A stretch of 64,000 nucleotides of DNA from Acetonema longum DSM 6540 (GCF_000219125.1 NZ_AFGF01000126.1:62001-126000); one strand, 5' to 3'; shown: positions 25,904-35,279, counted from the first letter of the stretch. The notes: a model not told the origin generated them from the letters alone. Numbers and translations: made by a program.

Positions 25904-27646
25904 ATGACGTGGGAATTGAAGAAACGGCTGCAGCAGACATTGTCTGCTGAACGGGGAGCACGCGTATTTGCCGCCGGAGCAAGACAAGCCTTTGCGCTTG
26001 CTTATCCCAATACATATCATGTTGGTATGTCCAATTTAGGATTTCATATTATTTATCAGCAAATTAATCAGCGAGGCGATACCGGCTGTGAAAGATTCTT
26101 TTTGCCTGATCCAAAAGAGCGACTCGAATATATCCGGACGAACACGCCGCTGCTGAGCCTGGAGACCCAAAGGCCGCTGGCCTCGTTTCCCCTCATCGGA
26201 TTTGCCGTCACCTTTGAAATGGATTATTTTCATTTGCTGGATATATTGTCTCTGGGGCGCATTCCCTTGCTGACCAGCGAGAGGGATGACGCCGATCCCG
26301 TGGTGATTGCCGGAGGGCCCTGCGCCACGTTTAATCCGGAACCTATCGCCGATTTCGTCGATGTATGCATCATCGGCGAGGGGGAAGAAGTCATCCATGA
26401 AGTGTTGGATGCCTATTATGAAGCACGTCAGGCGGGGCTATCGCGCTGTGAGATATTGCGGAAACTGGCTCTCATAGCAGGGGTATATGTGCCATCTTTG
26501 TATAAACCGGTTTATGATCAGGCGAACGAGACTCACTTGATTGGATATCAGGTGGAGGACCAGATTCCTTCGACTGTTCACCGGCGCTGGATCAAAAATT
26601 TGGATGATTATCCGGCTGAGACGGTGATTTTTACTCCCCATACTGAATTCGGGGACATGTTTCTGGTGGAAGTAGCCAGGGGCTGTGGCCGGCATTGCCG
26701 TTTTTGCATGGCAGGCTATTGTTTCCGCAATCCCAGGGTCAGGCAATTGGAAAAGATCAAAGCGTCAGTGATGAAAGCCCGGGATTTTACCGGCAAGGTA
26801 GGACTGATGGGCGCTGCTATTTCCGATTATCCCGATATCGACCTTCTGTGCGAATTTATCATGAAGCAGGATATATCCATGTCGGTAGCCTCTTTGCGGG
26901 CGGATTCTTTAAGTGAGATCTTGACTAAGGCCCTGGCCCAAAGCGGCCACCGTTTGATTACCCTGGCGCCGGAGGCTGGCAGCGAACGCATGCGTCAGGT
27001 GATTAACAAAGGAATCAGCGACCGGGATTTGTACCAGGCAGTGCGCACAGCTATTGGCAACGGTGTCATCCATGTGAAGCTATATATCATGATCGGGCTG
27101 CCTTTTGAGTCGGACTCGGATATCCAGGCCATTATCATCATGGCCCGCAATATAAAAGCCTTGATGTTGCAATTGGGAAGTAAAGGCAAGTTGACCTTGA
27201 GCATCAATCCGTTTATTCCCAAGCCTTTTACCCCGTTTCAATGGATGCCTATGTGCGCCCGGAATGGAATTATCGATAAACTTGCCCTGATCCAGCAGGC
27301 ATTGAAAAATGAAAAAGGGATTCTGATACAGGTTGAAGCCCCCAAGGAAGCCTATATCCAAGCTGCCTTGGCCCGCGGTGACCGCAGGCTTTCCCGGGTT
27401 TTGCTTTCGGCTTATCGCCAGGGAGGGCCAAAGGCCTGGAAAAAGGCCTTGCAAGAACATGCCGTGGATGAAGCCTTTTATTTGTACCGTGAGCGGGATA
27501 CTAATGAGGTTTTGCCTTGGAGTCATTTGCATATGGGGCTTGAACCCGAATACTTGCATCAGGAGCTGGAAAGGGCGAAAAACGAGCAGTATACTGTGCC
27601 TTGTTTTCCAGGTTGTCAACGCTGCGGCGTGTGCAACGGCCGTTAA
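25904..27646 (+). CDS. B12-binding-type radical SAM protein, first half of the TIGR03960/TIGR03936 class
   Basis: 580 residues. The N-terminal cobalamin-binding-like region (VGMSNLGFHIIY, VVIAGGPCATFNPEPIADFVD, IGEGEEVI) is followed by the radical-SAM core with GCGRHCRFCMAGY (C-x3-C-x2-C), and a short Cys-rich end (CFPGCQRCGVC). The substrate is not known to me. In other Firmicutes this protein is often followed by a second part (DUF2344) next to ribonuclease G; that neighbour is absent here. The ATG is chosen for GGAGGAA just upstream; a GTG at 25829 in the same frame would read through the hairpin. Confidence 0.82.
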   Translation: MTWELKKRLQQTLSAERGARVFAAGARQAFALAYPNTYHVGMSNLGFHIIYQQINQRGDTGCERFFLPDPKERLEYIRTNTPLLSLETQRPLASFPLIGFAVTFEMDYFHLLDILSLGRIPLLTSERDDADPVVIAGGPCATFNPEPIADFVDVCIIGEGEEVIHEVLDAYYEARQAGLSRCEILRKLALIAGVYVPSLYKPVYDQANETHLIGYQVEDQIPSTVHRRWIKNLDDYPAETVIFTPHTEFGDMFLVEVARGCGRHCRFCMAGYCFRNPRVRQLEKIKASVMKARDFTGKVGLMGAAISDYPDIDLLCEFIMKQDISMSVASLRADSLSEILTKALAQSGHRLITLAPEAGSERMRQVINKGISDRDLYQAVRTAIGNGVIHVKLYIMIGLPFESDSDIQAIIIMARNIKALMLQLGSKGKLTLSINPFIPKPFTPFQWMPMCARNGIIDKLALIQQALKNEKGILIQVEAPKEAYIQAALARGDRRLSRVLLSAYRQGGPKAWKKALQEHAVDEAFYLYRERDTNEVLPWSHLHMGLEPEYLHQELERAKNEQYTVPCFPGCQRCGVCNGR

Positions 27647-27679
27647 AAAAATGAAGGATGCCGGGGAGGGAGAAGGATC

Positions 27680-28486
27680 ATGAGTGATTTCGTACTGCAG
27701 GCCGGAAGCAATGGTCTATGGTATGGTACTTTTAAGCATTTACCGGTTAAACATGCAATTTCCACCAGGCTGGGCGGAATCAGCCGGTCGCCTTATCGGT
27801 CGTTGAATCTCGGTATTCACACCGGCGATGACCTTGCCAATGTAATTGAAAATCGCAAGCTGTTTTGTCAGGCCTTACACCTGGATTTCCAACGGGTGGT
27901 AACCGCCCAGCAGGTGCATGAAGATAAAATAGCCGTTGTTACTGCTGTTCACGCCGGCAAAGGTGCTGCTAACTACAGTGAGGCTCTAGGGGCGACCGAT
28001 GCTCTGATCACGAATACGCCGGACCTGCCTCTGATGCTTTTCTTTGCCGATTGCGTCCCGGTGCTGATCTGCGATCCGGTCCGGTGCGTTATTGGATTGA
28101 GTCATGCCGGCTGGAAGGGAACAGCGGCCCGAATTGCCGCCAAAACCGTTATCAAAATGGGTGAGGTTTTCGATGCCCGGCCGCAGGACTGTCTCGTGGG
28201 AATTGGACCCTCCATCGGTCCGGCTTCGTACGAAGTGGACGATAGTGTTATGGACCCGTTTAAAACGGCTTTTCCCGCAAAATGGCCCTGTATGCTTAAA
28301 TCCAGGGAGGACAAATGGATGCTTGATTTGTGGCAGGCGAACCGGGTTCAATTGGAAGAAATAGGTGTTGTTCCGGAGCATATTACTGTCAGCGGAATCT
28401 CTACGGCGGAAAATCTGGACCTGTTTTTTTCACATCGCATGGAAAAAGGTACAACCGGGAGAATGGGCGTTGTTATGTCACTGTAA
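27680..28486 (+). CDS. pgeF: PgeF/YlmD family multicopper-type (laccase domain) protein
   Basis: 268-residue member of the YfiH/YlmD family. Family members are reported either as purine nucleoside phosphorylase/adenosine deaminase-type enzymes or as peptidoglycan editing factors removing misincorporated serine from muropeptide precursors. Key residues: QVH, the Cys of FFADCVPVLI and the His of LSHAGWKGTAA. ATG start after GGAGAAGGA. It opens the ylmD-ylmE-sepF-ylmH-divIVA division-linked order of Bacillus. Confidence 0.92.
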   Translation: MSDFVLQAGSNGLWYGTFKHLPVKHAISTRLGGISRSPYRSLNLGIHTGDDLANVIENRKLFCQALHLDFQRVVTAQQVHEDKIAVVTAVHAGKGAANYSEALGATDALITNTPDLPLMLFFADCVPVLICDPVRCVIGLSHAGWKGTAARIAAKTVIKMGEVFDARPQDCLVGIGPSIGPASYEVDDSVMDPFKTAFPAKWPCMLKSREDKWMLDLWQANRVQLEEIGVVPEHITVSGISTAENLDLFFSHRMEKGTTGRMGVVMSL

Positions 28487-28594
28487 ATAATCATAGGGCC
28501 GAAAAAATTCTCTTATATTTTTTTACAATTTCTATGGAAAATAAGAGGAAAACACTGCTTGTGAGCGAATAACAACAAATGGAGGTTTTGTATC

Positions 28595-29305
28595 GTGACA
28601 ATTGCTGAAAATTTAGAACAGGTGCTTGCGAATGTAGACAGAGCCATTTCAGCCAGAGATGCGAGCAAAACTTGGTTTGATCATACAGTTACAATTGTAG
28701 GGGTGACGAAAAACCAGGATGTAACGGCAATGCGTCATGCCCTAGCAGCAGGTGTGGTGATTTTAGGCGAAAACAGAGTACAAGAGGCCAGTCAGAAATT
28801 CGGTACAATAGGGACTGATTTTAGTCCGTCATGGCATTTAATCGGACATTTACAAACCAACAAGGTGCGTCAGGCATTGTCTATGTTTGACCTGATTCAT
28901 TCGGTTGACAGTGAGAAGCTGACAGTGGAAATCGACCGGATAGCCGGACAAATGCAGAAGGTGCAGGATGTACTCCTTCAGATAAACATTGCAAATGAAG
29001 CTACGAAATACGGCCTGGCGCGTGATCATGTCAAACCGCTGGTTGACCTGATCACCCGGATGGATCATGTAAGATTGTGCGGCTTGATGACCATTGCGCC
29101 TCTCTATGACAATCCGGAAGCCTGCCGGCCTATATTCCGGGAACTATATCATACGTTCATGGAAATCAGAAGCCTGAACTTGTCGAATGTTTCGCTTCAA
29201 TGGCTGTCGATGGGCATGACCAATGACTATGGGATTGCTGTTGAGGAAGGAGCCAATTTAATTCGAATTGGCACAGGATTGTTCGGGGCGAGAAACCCAA
29301 AATAG
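28595..29305 (+). CDS. ylmE: YggS/YlmE family PLP-binding protein
   Basis: Single-domain alanine-racemase-fold protein of 236 residues that binds pyridoxal phosphate and affects PLP and amino-acid homeostasis. The PLP Lys is in VGVTKNQDV (about residue 35), followed by LGENRVQEAS and WHLIGHLQTNKVR, then the C-terminal LSMGMTNDYGIAVEEGANLIRIGTGLFG in blocks. GTG start with GGAGGTTTT upstream. Lies between pgeF and sepF. Confidence 0.95.
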   Translation: MTIAENLEQVLANVDRAISARDASKTWFDHTVTIVGVTKNQDVTAMRHALAAGVVILGENRVQEASQKFGTIGTDFSPSWHLIGHLQTNKVRQALSMFDLIHSVDSEKLTVEIDRIAGQMQKVQDVLLQINIANEATKYGLARDHVKPLVDLITRMDHVRLCGLMTIAPLYDNPEACRPIFRELYHTFMEIRSLNLSNVSLQWLSMGMTNDYGIAVEEGANLIRIGTGLFGARNPK

Positions 29306-29329
29306 TTACCTATTTAAGCAGGGAGGGTA

Positions 29330-29758
29330 ATGAGCGTGATGAAAATCATGGAAAAGGTTTGGGGCAGTTTAGGTATACTTGAACCGATAGAGATAGAAGA
29401 AGAGCGGGGAAAATCAGATGATTTTGAAGGCCGGGGCAAGAAAAATAATCTGGTGAATCTCTCGAATGCTCAGAAACCATTAAAAGTGATTGTTGTAGAG
29501 CCTTTTTCCTTTGATGACGCTCAACATATCGCGGATCATTTGAAGAACCGTAAGCCGGTCGTCATCAATTTCGAAAACACCGATGCAGAAGTGGCCAAAC
29601 GGATGATTGATTTTATCAGCGGCAGTACATACGCCTTAAGCGGAACCATCCAAAAAATCGGCAATCATATTTTTTTCTGTGCGCCGGTGAATGTGGATAT
29701 TGCTTATAGCGGCAGAGAAGAAGCAAATGATAAACTCTTTCTTTCGTGGAACAAATAG
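29330..29758 (+). CDS. sepF: Cell division protein SepF
   Basis: FtsZ-associated protein that bundles or aligns FtsZ filaments and anchors them to the membrane. The N-terminal amphipathic helix region (VMKIMEKVWGSLGI) is followed by a charged linker and the SepF core: VVEPFSFDDAQHIADHLKNRKPVVINFENTD then IDFISGSTYALSGTIQKIG. 142 residues. GGAGG is only 3 bases from the ATG at 29330; GTG 29336 or ATG 29339 are better spaced and may be the true start. Confidence 0.95.
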   Translation: MSVMKIMEKVWGSLGILEPIEIEEERGKSDDFEGRGKKNNLVNLSNAQKPLKVIVVEPFSFDDAQHIADHLKNRKPVVINFENTDAEVAKRMIDFISGSTYALSGTIQKIGNHIFFCAPVNVDIAYSGREEANDKLFLSWNK

Positions 29759-29772
29759 TGGGGGTACTGTAG

Positions 29773-30579
29773 TTGTATAGACAAGTTGGATTTATTGGCG
29801 GCGGAGCCATGGCAGAAGCCTTAGTGAACGGGATTCTCAGCAATCAGCTGTTTTCTCCCGGCCAAATCACGGTAGCCGATGTTGTGGCAGAACGTCTGGA
29901 ATATATGAAATCTCGGTATCAAGTTGCTGTCACTCAGGATAACGCAGCTTTGGCCGAGGCAAGTGATCTTATTTTTCTGGCCGTGAAACCACAGCATATT
30001 CATGGTGTACTTGACGGCCTGGCCGGGCATGTCCGGCAGTCATCCTTGATTGTTACCATTGTAGCCGGGATTAATATCGAAGTGATTCAAAACAGGCTGC
30101 CCCAGGTTCCCATAATCCGGGTCATGCCGAATACCCCGGTTGCGGTGAATGCCGGCATGTCGGCTCTGGCCCTGGGCCCTTACGCGGACGAGACGGCAGG
30201 GAAGATGGCGGCGGATATTTTTAATGCTGTCGGCAGATCGTTTGTTACCGACGAGGCTTTGCTGGATGCAGTGACGGGTTTGTCGGGCAGCGGCCCCGGA
30301 TATGCGTTCGTCCTGATTGACGCTTTGGCCGATGCCGGAGTCAGGGTAGGGCTGCCGCGGCAGACCGCTATTACTCTGGCTGCGCAAACCTTAATGGGCG
30401 CGGCGAAAATGGTGCTGGATACCGGTGAACATCCGGCAAAACTGCGTGACATGGTTACCTCTCCGGGCGGTACGACCATTGCGGGGATTCATGTGCTGGA
30501 ACAAAAAGGAGTAAGGGCAGCTCTGGTGGATGCAGTCCTGGCAGCAACGCAGCGTTCCAGAGAGCTAGGCAACAGATGA
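29773..30579 (+). CDS. proC: Pyrroline-5-carboxylate reductase
   Basis: Last step of proline synthesis, NAD(P)H dependent. Rossmann motif FIGGGAMAEALVNGIL at residues 5-20; LAVKPQH; IRVMPNTPV; and the C-terminal signature LRDMVTSPGGTTIAGIHVLE. 268 residues from a TTG start. It occupies the spot where Bacillus has ylmG, between sepF and ylmH, and overlaps ylmH by 4 bases. Confidence 0.95.
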   Translation: MYRQVGFIGGGAMAEALVNGILSNQLFSPGQITVADVVAERLEYMKSRYQVAVTQDNAALAEASDLIFLAVKPQHIHGVLDGLAGHVRQSSLIVTIVAGINIEVIQNRLPQVPIIRVMPNTPVAVNAGMSALALGPYADETAGKMAADIFNAVGRSFVTDEALLDAVTGLSGSGPGYAFVLIDALADAGVRVGLPRQTAITLAAQTLMGAAKMVLDTGEHPAKLRDMVTSPGGTTIAGIHVLEQKGVRAALVDAVLAATQRSRELGNR

Positions 30580-31367
30580 GTGAACGGGAAAAAATAATAC
30601 GCTACTATCGGGCCAGCGGGGAAGCGGAGCTGGCAGCCAAACTTCTGGATATTGCCGAAGCCGCTTTGCGGTATCAAAAATATAAAATCAGTGATTTCCT
30701 CGATCCTTTTGGCATCAGTGTGGCTGAAACCATTATTGCTCACTATGGACGTTTGCGGCTTGCTTCGGACGGCGGTTATCCCGGTGCCGAACGGGTCAAA
30801 GCGGCTTTTGTTACGAATGACTATATGGGGACAATTGATTTTGGCATCTCTGTGTTGGCGGTTCAATATGATTCCCGTTACTATAGCCTGTCCCATCGCG
30901 ACGTTTTGGGGGCTTTGACAGGAGCCGGCTTAAAACGGGAAGTCATAGGCGATATTATTCCGGGGGACAGGCAATATCAGTATCAGATCCTGATTGATGC
31001 TAAGCTGGTGGAATTTGTTCTGCGGAATCTTACTCAGATCGGTCCGGCGCCAGTTCAGCTTTCATTGCTGGATTTGACTGAGATTGTTCCCCGGGAAGAA
31101 ACGCTTAAAGAAATCCGGGCGACGGTAGCCTCTTTGAGGCTGGATTCAGTGGCAGCGGCGGGGTTTGGCACGTCCCGCACTAAAATGGCAGCGGAAATCA
31201 TGGCCGAAAAAGTGAGAGTGAATTGGCAGGATGCCAGGAACAGCTCACAGATAATAAAACCCGGCGATGTGATTGCCATGCGGGGGCGTGGACGGGTAGA
31301 AGTTTGTGAAATCGGCGGTCAGACCAAGAAGGGCCGTACCAGTCTTCTGTTAAAACGATATTTATAA
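30576..31367 (+). CDS. ylmH: YlmH-family S4 RNA-binding protein
   Basis: 263 residues. The N-terminal YlmH domain (PFGISVAETIIAHYGRLRLASDGGYPGAERVKAAF in pieces) precedes a C-terminal S4 domain (LRLDSVAAAGFGTSRTKMAAEIMAEKVRVNWQ in pieces). B. subtilis YlmH binds stalled 50S particles and can stand in for RqcP in ribosome-associated quality control. The same window encodes RqcH (40442-42202). The ATG overlaps the proC stop. Confidence 0.92.
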   Translation: MSEREKIIRYYRASGEAELAAKLLDIAEAALRYQKYKISDFLDPFGISVAETIIAHYGRLRLASDGGYPGAERVKAAFVTNDYMGTIDFGISVLAVQYDSRYYSLSHRDVLGALTGAGLKREVIGDIIPGDRQYQYQILIDAKLVEFVLRNLTQIGPAPVQLSLLDLTEIVPREETLKEIRATVASLRLDSVAAAGFGTSRTKMAAEIMAEKVRVNWQDARNSSQIIKPGDVIAMRGRGRVEVCEIGGQTKKGRTSLLLKRYL

Positions 31368-31397
31368 AGATCTAGGTTAATTTAGGGAGGGTATTTG

Positions 31398-31850
31398 ATG
31401 TTAACGCCGCTTGATATTCACAACAAAGAATTTAAAAAAAATTTTCGTGGATATAATGAAGAAGAGGTAGACCAATTTCTTGACAAAGTGATTAAGGACT
31501 ATGAGAAGCTGTATCGGGAGAATATTGAACTTAAAGAGACCTTAGAGCGTCTTAGCTCCAAACTGGAGCATTATCAAAGCATGGAAAATACCCTGAATAA
31601 CACGCTGGTTATCGCTCAAGAAACGGCGGAAGAAGTCAAACTCAATGCTAAAAAGGAAACCGAACTCATTCTGAAAGAAGCCGAAATCAGCGCGCAAAAA
31701 GTAGTGGAAGAAGCCATCAGCAAAGTCCGCAAGTTCACCAGTGAATATGAAGAAATGCAACGGCAGACTCAGATTTACCGTTCACGGATGCGTACATTGC
31801 TTCAGGCGCAGCTTGATATGCTAAAAACCAGTGAAGAGGAAGAAAATTAA
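31398..31850 (+). CDS. divIVA: DivIVA-family cell division/polarity protein
   Basis: 150-residue coiled-coil protein that binds negatively curved membrane at septa and poles. The N-terminal lipid-binding motif LTPLDIHNKEFKKNFRGYNEEEVDQFLDKVI (in two parts) is textbook; long heptad-rich stretches follow. ATG chosen, 7 bases after GGAGG; a TTG one codon earlier is possible. It follows ylmH as in Bacillus. Confidence 0.95.
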   Translation: MLTPLDIHNKEFKKNFRGYNEEEVDQFLDKVIKDYEKLYRENIELKETLERLSSKLEHYQSMENTLNNTLVIAQETAEEVKLNAKKETELILKEAEISAQKVVEEAISKVRKFTSEYEEMQRQTQIYRSRMRTLLQAQLDMLKTSEEEEN

Positions 31851-31852
31851 CG

Positions 31853-32179
31853 GTGTCCCCGGATACTCTGGATGCTTTAGCAATTCAGCAGCTTCATGAC
31901 GGCGTTACCGTAAAGATCAAATTGCAGCCCCGCAGCAGTCGCAGTGAGGTATCCGGACTATGCGGCGACAGTGTCAAAGCTTGCGTTAACGCACCTCCCG
32001 CTGATGGGGAAGCTAACCAGGCTCTGATTCAACTTTTGTCTGATGTGTTTCACATTCCCAAAAGTCGTATTGAGATCATAGCCGGGCACAAGAATCGCAA
32101 CAAGAGAATTAAATTCAGCGGAGTGGATTCCGCCTTCATTCTGCGGCAATTAAAGGCAATATTTGACTTGTCAGGGTGA
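31853..32179 (+). CDS. DUF167 (YggU-family) protein
   Basis: 108-residue conserved protein of unknown biochemical role. The family block VKIKLQPRSSRSEVSG, then VKACVNAPPADGEANQALIQLLS and SRIEIIAGHKNRNKRIKF, is visible. GTG start three bases after divIVA, so co-translated with it. The ileS promoter begins inside its last codons. Confidence 0.9.
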   Translation: MSPDTLDALAIQQLHDGVTVKIKLQPRSSRSEVSGLCGDSVKACVNAPPADGEANQALIQLLSDVFHIPKSRIEIIAGHKNRNKRIKFSGVDSAFILRQLKAIFDLSG

Positions 32180-32191
32180 ACTTTGTATAAT
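32163..32191 (+). promoter_or_regulatory. Promoter of ileS
   Basis: TTGACT (32163-32168), 17-base spacer, TATAAT (32186-32191). It overlaps the end of the DUF167 gene. Confidence 0.85.
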
Positions 32192-32197
32192 ATATAT

Positions 32198-32279
32198 AAT
32201 AACTTGGGATGAAGGTTATACCAGGTTGCGTGACTTAAGGCGCCCCTCTCGTCCTTTTGGGATGTGAGGGATATATTTT
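32198..32279 (+). promoter_or_regulatory. ileS leader with a GC-rich hairpin
   Basis: The roughly 100-base untranslated leader contains an imperfect hairpin. CCCTC-T-CGTCC near 32244-32255 pairs with GGGATG-T-GAGGG at about 32260-32271, then TATATTTTATTTT. Firmicute ileS genes are often controlled by T-box leaders, but I see no convincing T-box core (AGGGTGGNACCGCG) or specifier domain, so only a possible attenuator is claimed. Confidence 0.45.
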
Positions 32280-32300
32280 ATTTTGGAGGTGCTGGATAAT

Positions 32301-35090
32301 TTGGACTACAGTAATTCATTGAATCTGCCACAGACCGAATTTCCGATGCGAGCCAATTTGCCGGAACGAGAGCCGCAAATGTTGGAAAAATGGCAGTCTG
32401 AACGGATTTATGAGCGTAAAATTAAAGCTTTTCAAGGCAAGAAAAAATTCGTCCTGCATGACGGGCCACCCTATGCCAACGGTAATATTCACATTGGCAC
32501 GGCTCTGAATAAAATTTTGAAGGACATTATCGTCAAGTATAAATCTCTGCAAGGTTACGATGCTCCTTATGTTCCCGGCTGGGACACCCATGGCCTGCCG
32601 ATTGAACATGCCGCCATCAAAATCCTGGGATTGAACCGGCATCAGCTCAACCCGCTGGATTTAAGGCGCAAGTGTCAGGAGTACGCCTTGCAGTGTTTGG
32701 ATATGCAACGGCAGGATTTCCAGCGTCTGGGCGTCAGCGGGGATTGGGAAAATCCCTATGTTACCCTGAAACCGGCCTATGAAGCCGAGCAGATCGAAGT
32801 ATTCGGCACTATGGCGAAAAAAGGGTATATTTATAAAGGCTTAAAATCCGTCTATTGGTGCCCTTCCTGCGAAACGGCTCTGGCCGAGGCTGAGATCGAA
32901 TATGCCGAGAAAAAATCTCATGCAATTTATGTGAAATTCCCCTTAGAGAATGACCGCGGCAAACTCCCGGCTGCTCTGAAGGATAAAAAAGTTTTTGCCG
33001 TAATTTGGACCACAACGCCTTGGACCATGCCAGCCAACGTGGCCATTGCAGTCCATCCCGAGCTGGAGTATTCCTGGGTAGAAGTCAATCAGGAAGTCTA
33101 TCTCCTGGCCTCCGGACTGGTGGATTCCGTGGCGAAAACGAATCACTGGGAAACCTATACTGTTCTTGAGACTCAAACCGGCAGTCAGCTGGAAGGCATG
33201 GAGTTTTCCCATCCGTTTATCAACCGGCTGTCCCTGGTTATTCTGGGAGATCATGTTACCCTGGAGCAGGGTACAGGCTGCGTTCACACGGCGCCAGGCC
33301 ATGGTCAGGAAGATTTTGAAGTGGGGCGCAAATATGGTTTGCCGATCATCAATCCGGTGGATCCCAGTGGCAAATTTACTGCTGAAGGGGGCAAATTTCA
33401 AGGCCTGTCAGTAGAAGATGCCAATGTTCCGGTTATTAAAGAGCTAGCAGAGAAGGGCATGCTCCTGGGCAAAGGCTCGGTCAAGCATCAGTACGCTCAC
33501 TGCTGGCGCTGCAAAAATCCGATTATCTACCGCGCCACAGAGCAATGGTTTGCATCGGTTGCGGGTTTCCGGGAACAAGCCCTGGAAGCCATCAAAAATG
33601 TACAATGGATTCCGTCCTGGGGCGAAGAGCGCATTCATAACATGGTGGCTGATCGGCAGGATTGGTGTATATCCCGTCAAAGAGTCTGGGGCGTGCCGAT
33701 TCCGATTTTTTATTGCAATCAGTGCCAGGAACACATTATTAACGATGATACCATCCGGGCTGTGAAGGAGCTATTCCGCCAGGAAGGGTCCGACGCCTGG
33801 TGGGCTAAAACTGCTGCGGAAATTCTCCCGCAAGGCTTCACTTGTCCCCATTGCGGTCATGACACCTTCCGTAAAGAAACTGACATTATGGATGTGTGGT
33901 TTGACAGTGGCTCCAGTCATGCATCTGTATTGGAACAAAGACCCGAATTGACCTGGCCGGCTGATATGTATCTGGAAGGCAGTGACCAGCACCGGGGATG
34001 GTTCCAGTCATCCCTGTTGACTTCGGTGGCTACTCGTGGCGTTGCGCCCTACCGCGCCGTTCTAACCCATGGATTTGTCATGGATGGAGAAGGCAGGAAA
34101 ATGTCTAAGTCCTTAGGCAACACGATTTACCCCCAGGAAGTGATCAAGCAATACGGCGCGGATATCTTGCGGTTGTGGGTTGCTTCCGCTGATTATAAGG
34201 CGGATATCCGCATTTCCAATGACATCCTGAAGCAAATGGCCGAAGTTTACCGCAAAATTCGCAACACCTTCCGCTATATTCTGGGCAACCTGTATGACTT
34301 TGACCCAGATCGGCATCAGGTGGAATACAGCCGTTTGACGGAACTGGATCGTTGGGCCTTACTGCGGTTGGAGCAGGTCCGTCAAAAGGTGACCAAGGCC
34401 TATGATGAATATGAGTTTCATCAGTTATTCCACGCGGTTCATAATTTCTGCACTATTGATCTGAGTTCCATCTATTTGGATATCTTAAAAGACCGGCTGT
34501 ATGCCTCCCTGCCTGATTCATTGGAACGCAGGGCCGCCCAAACAGCCATGTATGAAATTTTGGTCAATCTGGTTGCCATGCTGTCTCCGGTACTGACTTT
34601 TACTGCGGAAGAAGTCTGGCAATATATGCCCAAAACCAAAGATTTGCCGGACAGTGTGCAGTTAGCTCAATGGCCGGAGGCTAAGCCTCAGTACCTGGAC
34701 AGCCAACTGGAGGCCAAATGGAGCCATGTCCTGGAGATGCGCAATGAAATTACCAAATCCCTGGAAAACGCCCGCCGCAATAAGGTGATTGGTCATTCCC
34801 TGGATGCTCATGTGGATATTTTTGCTGACGGCAGAGAATATGCCGGGCTGAAAGCAATAGGCGATGCGAAAATAGCTTCCATCCTCATTGTTTCCAGTGT
34901 TACCCTCCAGGAAGGTGTGGACAAAGCGCCTGCCGACGCCTATAAAGCCGAGGAAATGGCACTGGCGGTTGCAGTTGCCGCCGCTAAGGGCGATAAATGT
35001 GAACGCTGCTGGATTTATAGCGACTCGGTGGGACACGACAGCCATCATCCCAGCTTATGCGCCCGTTGCGCCGGAGTCGTTGCCAAGTAA
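32301..35090 (+). CDS. ileS: Isoleucyl-tRNA synthetase
   Basis: Charges tRNA-Ile and edits misactivated valine. Class I motifs GNIHIGTAL (HIGH) and GRKMSKSLGN (KMSKS) are present, plus the editing domain and a C-terminal zinc finger CERCWIYSDSVG...CARC. About 929 residues. The TTG at 32301 is preferred because GGAGGTG lies 9 bases before it and the N-terminus then matches the family (DYSNSLNLPQTEFPMRANLPERE); the upstream TTG at 32283 overlaps the ribosome site. Confidence 0.97.
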   Translation: MDYSNSLNLPQTEFPMRANLPEREPQMLEKWQSERIYERKIKAFQGKKKFVLHDGPPYANGNIHIGTALNKILKDIIVKYKSLQGYDAPYVPGWDTHGLPIEHAAIKILGLNRHQLNPLDLRRKCQEYALQCLDMQRQDFQRLGVSGDWENPYVTLKPAYEAEQIEVFGTMAKKGYIYKGLKSVYWCPSCETALAEAEIEYAEKKSHAIYVKFPLENDRGKLPAALKDKKVFAVIWTTTPWTMPANVAIAVHPELEYSWVEVNQEVYLLASGLVDSVAKTNHWETYTVLETQTGSQLEGMEFSHPFINRLSLVILGDHVTLEQGTGCVHTAPGHGQEDFEVGRKYGLPIINPVDPSGKFTAEGGKFQGLSVEDANVPVIKELAEKGMLLGKGSVKHQYAHCWRCKNPIIYRATEQWFASVAGFREQALEAIKNVQWIPSWGEERIHNMVADRQDWCISRQRVWGVPIPIFYCNQCQEHIINDDTIRAVKELFRQEGSDAWWAKTAAEILPQGFTCPHCGHDTFRKETDIMDVWFDSGSSHASVLEQRPELTWPADMYLEGSDQHRGWFQSSLLTSVATRGVAPYRAVLTHGFVMDGEGRKMSKSLGNTIYPQEVIKQYGADILRLWVASADYKADIRISNDILKQMAEVYRKIRNTFRYILGNLYDFDPDRHQVEYSRLTELDRWALLRLEQVRQKVTKAYDEYEFHQLFHAVHNFCTIDLSSIYLDILKDRLYASLPDSLERRAAQTAMYEILVNLVAMLSPVLTFTAEEVWQYMPKTKDLPDSVQLAQWPEAKPQYLDSQLEAKWSHVLEMRNEITKSLENARRNKVIGHSLDAHVDIFADGREYAGLKAIGDAKIASILIVSSVTLQEGVDKAPADAYKAEEMALAVAVAAAKGDKCERCWIYSDSVGHDSHHPSLCARCAGVVAK

Positions 35091-35100
35091 AAACCGGAAA

Positions 35101-35147
35101 AAAACCGGCGGGAAAAGCCACTGTGCTTTTTCCGCCGGTTTTTATTT
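35101..35147 (+). terminator. Intrinsic terminator after ileS
   Basis: 18-bp stem (35101-35118 with 35125-35142, one wobble pair) and a T-rich tail. Confidence 0.85.
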
Positions 35148-35148
35148 A

Positions 35149-35185
35149 GACGGAAACAAACTCTGCAAAGCAGGTTTGTTTCTCG
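35149..35185 (+). repeat. Tandem hairpin repeat, unit 1
   Basis: 37-base unit that folds as GAAACAAAC / CTGC-AAA-GCAG / GTTTGTTTC. Unit 2 starts 41 bases later and differs only by a compensating pair of changes in the stem. Confidence 0.75.
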
Positions 35186-35189
35186 CCAA

Positions 35190-35226
35190 GACGGAAACAA
35201 GCTCTGCAAAGCAGGCTTGTTTCTCG
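35190..35226 (+). repeat. Tandem hairpin repeat, unit 2
   Basis: Same 37-base unit with GAAACAAGC and GCTTGTTTC arms. The A-T pair of unit 1 is replaced by G-C. It is followed by TTTGTTTTTT, so this copy could also terminate transcription. Confidence 0.75.
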
Positions 35227-35279
35227 TTTGTTTTTTAATAAATAGGGAAATAATAGGGTGGAGAGAGAAAGGATGAAAC

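Noticed and set aside
32198-32300. T-box riboswitch before ileS
   Set aside because: Too short and lacking the AGGGTGGNACCGCG core; only an unspecific stem is visible.
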